DNA of 8,115 nucleotides from Ruminococcus sp. UBA3286 (GTDB lineage Bacteria > Bacillota > Clostridia > Oscillospirales > Ruminococcaceae): positions 2,672-10,786 of the forward strand of contig DETO01000136.1 in NCBI GenBank assembly GCA_002362135.1. Direction: 5' to 3'. The position numbers and the translations under genes are program-made. Shown here one piece after another: positions 5,216-8,115 of the stretch (its first letter is position 1; every line of letters begins with the position of its first letter). The notes under the pieces are model-generated. The model had not been told where the DNA came from. It searched no databases and saw only the letters and a list, made by a program, of their open reading frames with translations.

Positions 5216-5557
5216 TTATGCAAGCTTGATGATAGCCATTTCAGCAGCGTCGCCGCGGCGAGGACCGATCTTCACGATCTGGGTATAACCGCCGTTCTTA
5301 TCTGCATACTTGGGAGCAATCTCATCGAAAAGCTTCTTAGCAACAGCTTCCTTAGTTACGTAAGCCATAACCTGACGCTTGGAGTGCAGATCATTCTTCT
5401 TACTGATAGTAATCATTTTCTCTGCAACAGCACGAACTTCCTTAGCTCTTGTAACAGTCGTTTCGATCTGACCGTTTTCGAGAAGGAAAGTTACCATGCC
5501 TCTGAGCATTGCCTTTCTGTGGTCAGATGTTCTGCCCAGCTTTCTTGTACCCGGCAT
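5216..5557 (-). CDS. rplQ: 50S ribosomal protein L17 (bL17)
   Basis: The product is 113 residues, a usual length. The N-terminus MPGTRKLGRTSDHRKAMLR is the hallmark of bL17, and the C-terminus carries the family's YTQIVKIGPRRGDAAEMAIIKL ending in slightly shortened form. bL17 is a large-subunit protein close to the peptide exit region. ATG at 5557 is chosen over a GTG at 5566 because AAGGAG (5571-5566) lies 8 nt upstream and overlaps that GTG. It is the last gene of the operon, 36 bp after rpoA and directly before a strong terminator. Confidence 0.97.
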   Translation of the reverse strand: MPGTRKLGRTSDHRKAMLRGMVTFLLENGQIETTVTRAKEVRAVAEKMITISKKNDLHSKRQVMAYVTKEAVAKKLFDEIAPKYADKNGGYTQIVKIGPRRGDAAEMAIIKLA

Positions 5558-5593
5558 GTATTTCACTCCTTTTCTTATAAGTGATAATTAGTA

Positions 5594-6559
5594 TTATTCT
5601 TCTTCGGAGGAGAGATTGAAGCCCAATGACGCGAGCTTCTCCTTTACCTCATCGAAGGACTTCTTTCCAAGGTTTCTAACCTTCATCATTTCTTCCTCAG
5701 ACTTGTTGATGAGGTCATCTACTGTATTGATTCCTGCACGCTTTAAGCAGTTGAAGGAACGTACCGATAAGTCAAGATCCTCAATCGTCATTTCAAGGAT
5801 TTTCTCCTTGCCCTTTTCATCCTTTTCAACAAGGATCTCTGCCAGTCCTGCCTCTTCGGAGAGGTCGATAAACAGTTTCAGGTGTTCGTTGAGGAGGTTT
5901 GCTGCCTGCGATAAAGCTTCCTTAGCGGAGATAGTTCCGTCTGTCCATACCTCCATAGTAAGCTTATCATAGTCGGTAACCTGTCCGAGACGCGTATCCT
6001 CTACGGTATAATTTACCTTGAGAACGGGAGTATAGATACTGTCGACAGCGATAACGTCAACAGGCAATGAAACCTGCTTCTTGTTTCTTTCTGCCGAAAC
6101 GTATCCTCTTCCGCGGTCAATGGTAATTTCCATAAAGAGTTTTGCGTCCTTGCCCAGAGTTGCGATATGCATTCCGGGATCAAGGATACTAACCTCAGAA
6201 TCAGCCTTTATGTCGCCGGCGGTGATCTCGCACTCGCCTTCTGCCTCTACGTACACAGTCTTTGGACCTTCTCCGTGAAGCTTTGCCGTAAGACCTTTAA
6301 TGCTGAGGATTATTTCAGTTACGTCTTCCTTGACGCCCGGAATCGTTGACAACTCATGGTGTATAGTACCATCCTTGCCCGAAAGCTTCACAGATGTTAC
6401 AGCTACACCCGGAAGTGAGGAGAGCAGCACACGTCTGAGGCTGTTTCCAAGAGTTATACCATATCCACGCTCAAGCGGTGCTAAAACGAATTTGCCGTAT
6501 TTGCCGTCACTTTTAAGCTCGACGATGTCGATATCAGGCTTATTGATTTTTTCCAGCAT
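5594..6559 (-). CDS. rpoA: DNA-directed RNA polymerase subunit alpha
   Basis: The product is 321 residues and full length. The N-terminal domain (about 1-230), which dimerizes and nucleates RNA polymerase assembly, includes the conserved LAPLERGYGITLGNSLRRVLLSSLPG segment at about 27-51. A charged linker (about 232-255) leads to the C-terminal domain (about 256-316). That domain has LDLSVRSFNCLKRAGI and NLGKKS, the surface that binds UP elements and activators. ATG at 6559 follows AGGAGGG (6571-6565), and a TTG at 6580 lies upstream of that site. It sits between rpsD (55 bp upstream) and rplQ (36 bp downstream), the standard place. Nothing in the sequence is unusual. Confidence 0.98.
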   Translation of the reverse strand: MLEKINKPDIDIVELKSDGKYGKFVLAPLERGYGITLGNSLRRVLLSSLPGVAVTSVKLSGKDGTIHHELSTIPGVKEDVTEIILSIKGLTAKLHGEGPKTVYVEAEGECEITAGDIKADSEVSILDPGMHIATLGKDAKLFMEITIDRGRGYVSAERNKKQVSLPVDVIAVDSIYTPVLKVNYTVEDTRLGQVTDYDKLTMEVWTDGTISAKEALSQAANLLNEHLKLFIDLSEEAGLAEILVEKDEKGKEKILEMTIEDLDLSVRSFNCLKRAGINTVDDLINKSEEEMMKVRNLGKKSFDEVKEKLASLGFNLSSEEE

Positions 6560-6614
6560 AAAAACCCTCCTATTTCGCAATAAGTGTTTTCTTCGAGTTC
6601 AAGCAATCTTAGGA

Positions 6615-7214
6615 TTACTTAGAATAGAGCTCGACGATGAGGTGTGTAGCAACCTCGTAATCGATGTCCTCAGCCGAGGGAAGACGAGTAACTGCTGCGG
6701 AGAAATCGTCCTTCTTAGCGTCAAGCCATGTAGGAACGATTCTGTCCTTAGTCTCTTCAACTGTTGCCTTGAACTTTTCGGAAGTTCTGTCTTTCTCTTT
6801 AAGAGCGATAACGTCGCCGACTTTAACTCTATAGGAAGGAATGTTTACTTTCTTGCCGTTTACTGTGTAGTGGCTGTGAACGACAAGCTGTCTTGCTTCA
6901 CGTCTTGTGAGAGCGAGACCCATTCTGTAAACAACGCTGTCAAGTCTTGTTTCGAGGCAAGTGATGAGGTTGTCACCTGTCTTGCCTTCCATTTTTGAAG
7001 CGATCTCGAAGTAGTGATAGAACTGCTTTTCAAGTACGCCGTAGATAAACTTCAGCTTCTGCTTTTCTTTAAGCTGGAGACCATATTCAGAGATCTTCTT
7101 TCTGTTGTTAGCGTTCTTAAAGCGGATGGACTCCTTCTTGGAAACGCCGAGAACAGCAGGGCTGATGCCCAGATATCTGCACTTCTTAAGAATAGGTTCT
7201 TTCTGTACTGCCAT
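6615..7214 (-). CDS. rpsD: 30S ribosomal protein S4 (uS4)
   Basis: The product is 199 residues. uS4 binds 16S rRNA early in 30S assembly and often represses its own operon. The KKISEYGLQLKEKQKLKFIYG core lies at about 39-59, and an S4 RNA-binding domain at about 93-155 carries RREARQLVVHSHYTVNGKKV. The N-terminal part has a single Cys (C12) and lacks the four-Cys zinc site of some S4 proteins. It also lacks the PGQHG-type loop, a shortened form I associate with clostridia. ATG at 7214 has GGAGGTG (7227-7221) 6 nt upstream. Its place between rpsK and rpoA is typical of Clostridia but differs from B. subtilis, where rpsD is elsewhere. Confidence 0.97.
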   Translation of the reverse strand: MAVQKEPILKKCRYLGISPAVLGVSKKESIRFKNANNRKKISEYGLQLKEKQKLKFIYGVLEKQFYHYFEIASKMEGKTGDNLITCLETRLDSVVYRMGLALTRREARQLVVHSHYTVNGKKVNIPSYRVKVGDVIALKEKDRTSEKFKATVEETKDRIVPTWLDAKKDDFSAAVTRLPSAEDIDYEVATHLIVELYSK

Positions 7215-7234
7215 TTATAACACCTCCAATATGA

Positions 7235-7639
7235 TTAGACACGTCTTCTTTTGGGAGGACGGCATCCATTGTGGGGAATAGGAGTAACGTCCTTGATCAT
7301 TCTTACTTCAAGACCGACAGTCTGAAGCGCTCTGATAGCAGCCTCACGACCTGCGCCCGGTCCCTTAACATAAACCTCAACGAACTTGAGGCCATGTTCC
7401 ATTGCAGCCTTTGCAGCTGTCTCTGCTGCTGTCTGAGCTGCGAAGGGAGTAGACTTTTTAGAACCTCTGAATCCAAGCTCACCTGCGCTTGCCCATGAGA
7501 TCGCATTGCCCTGAGTATCTGTGATAGTTACGATTGTGTTATTGAAAGTGGACTGAATATGAACTGCGCCGCTTTCGATGTTCTTGCGTTCTCTACGTCT
7601 TCTGACTGTAGTAACCTTTTTACCCTTCTGCTGTGCCAA
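7235..7639 (-). CDS. rpsK: 30S ribosomal protein S11 (uS11), TTG start
   Basis: The product is 134 residues, starting MAQQKGKKVTTVRRRRERK and ending with the family's PIPHNGCRPPKRRRV. The conserved STFNNTIVTITD and KGPGAGREAAIRAL stretches lie at about 30-41 and 92-105. uS11 forms part of the 30S platform near the mRNA exit. The start is TTG at 7639, with GGAGG (7653-7649) 9 nt upstream. That site begins directly after the rpsM stop codon, so the two genes are tightly coupled. An ATG at 7646 lies only 2 nt from the binding site, is out of frame, and ends after eight codons. Confidence 0.96.
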   Translation of the reverse strand: MAQQKGKKVTTVRRRRERKNIESGAVHIQSTFNNTIVTITDTQGNAISWASAGELGFRGSKKSTPFAAQTAAETAAKAAMEHGLKFVEVYVKGPGAGREAAIRALQTVGLEVRMIKDVTPIPHNGCRPPKRRRV

Positions 7640-7653
7640 AGCTCATAACCTCC

Positions 7654-8022
7654 TTACTTCTTCTTGTTTGCGATAGTCTTTACAGGGCCCTTGCGGGTTC
7701 TTGCGTTTGTCTTGGTTCTCTGACCTCTTACGGGGAGACCCTTTCTGTGACGAACGCCTCTGTAGCACTGAATCTCAACAAGTCTCTTGATGTTAAGAGC
7801 TACCTCACGGCGGAGATCGCCCTCAACAGTATAGTTTGCGTCAATATAGTCACGAAGTTTAGCTACATCCTCTTCAGCGAGATCCTTAACTCTTACGTCG
7901 GGATTTACGCCTGTGTTAGCGAGGATATCTGTTGCAGTCTGACGACCGATTCCGTAGATGTAAGTGAGTCCGATCTCGACTCTCTTATTCTTAGGAAGAT
8001 CAACACCGGCTATTCTTGCCAT
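7654..8022 (-). CDS. rpsM: 30S ribosomal protein S13 (uS13)
   Basis: The product is 122 residues, normal length. It opens with MARIAGVDLPKNKRVEIGLTYIYGIG and ends with the basic RGQRTKTNARTRKG tail typical of uS13. The protein sits in the 30S head and contacts the 50S subunit and P-site tRNA. ATG at 8022 has GGAGG (8034-8030) 7 nt upstream. It follows rpmJ by 29 bp and is separated from rpsK by 14 bp. Confidence 0.98.
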   Translation of the reverse strand: MARIAGVDLPKNKRVEIGLTYIYGIGRQTATDILANTGVNPDVRVKDLAEEDVAKLRDYIDANYTVEGDLRREVALNIKRLVEIQCYRGVRHRKGLPVRGQRTKTNARTRKGPVKTIANKKK

Positions 8023-8051
8023 ATAATTACCTCCATTAGTTATGCTCAGGA

Positions 8052-8115
8052 TTAACCCTGACGCTGCTTATGCTTCGGATTTTCGCAGATCACCATGATT
8101 CTGCCTTTACGTTTA
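8052..8115 (-). CDS. rpmJ: 50S ribosomal protein L36 (bL36), partial
   Basis: Reading left from the window's right edge gives the last 20 codons and stop of L36: KRKGRIMVICENPKHKQRQG. The first base of the visible part belongs to a codon cut by the edge, and the start lies outside. C-x4-H (Cys and His in ICENPKH) is the second half of the zinc-binding site of the Cys-containing bL36 type. The two upstream cysteines should lie just beyond the edge. Its position before rpsM is the standard order infA-rpmJ-rpsM, so infA is expected further right. Confidence 0.96.
   Translation of the reverse strand, partial: KRKGRIMVICENPKHKQRQG

Noticed and set aside
6300..6998. 232-codon plus-strand frame across rpoA and rpsD
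   Set aside because: It is antisense to two certain ribosomal-operon genes, with no start signal.

Overview
The window looks like a chromosomal segment of a low-to-moderate GC Gram-positive anaerobe of the class Clostridia, probably from the Ruminococcus/Oscillospiraceae neighbourhood. The evidence is strong GGAGG ribosome binding sites before nearly every gene, an rpmJ-rpsM-rpsK-rpsD-rpoA-rplQ order with rpsD inside the alpha operon, an S4 protein of the clostridial type, and YajC beside a DUF3792/TIGR04086-type (YrzE-like) membrane protein. The genus is an inference. All protein-coding genes here are core or widespread, and the unusual content is in the non-coding DNA.

Layout. 1-265: the right part of a hairpin-rich repeat element (it begins left of the window), then a near-perfect sigma-A promoter. 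266-3876 (+): a three-gene operon of OmpR-family response regulator, membrane histidine kinase with a TTG start, and membrane-anchored HtrA-like serine protease. The kinase and protease genes overlap by 17 nt. The only good terminator for this operon lies at 3932-3967, inside the 3' end of the convergent gene. 3883-4275 (-): small four-helix YrzE-like membrane protein. Its ribosome binding site is folded into a strong hairpin (4286-4324). 4335-4856 (-): yajC with an extra N-terminal signal-peptide-like segment, with its own promoter at 4889-4917. 4857-5215 is non-coding and holds the yajC promoter, a complete second copy of the repeat (about 4936-5166) and the rplQ terminator. 5216-8115 (-): the distal alpha ribosomal operon, read right to left as rpmJ (partial), rpsM, rpsK, rpsD, rpoA, rplQ. 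No tRNA, rRNA, CRISPR array or transposase gene is visible.

How the parts fit. The kinase and regulator probably sense an envelope signal. The co-transcribed HtrA protease is a quality-control enzyme facing the outside of the membrane, an arrangement that recalls CiaRH-HtrA and CssRS-HtrA. YajC is an accessory of the Sec translocon, so both halves of the left part concern the cell envelope, although they are separate, convergent units. The right half supplies ribosomal proteins and the RNA polymerase alpha subunit.

Most interesting observation. The two copies of the roughly 231-bp repeat are almost identical over their first 53 shared bases. They then carry a 17-bp hairpin whose arms differ at 6 of 17 positions between copies, yet every change is matched on the opposite arm, so both stems are perfect. 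Imperfect terminal inverted repeats bound the complete copy. In both places one end of the element stops exactly 18 bp upstream of a -35 hexamer. This could be a MITE-like mobile element, a structured RNA, or both. Its function is not known to me.
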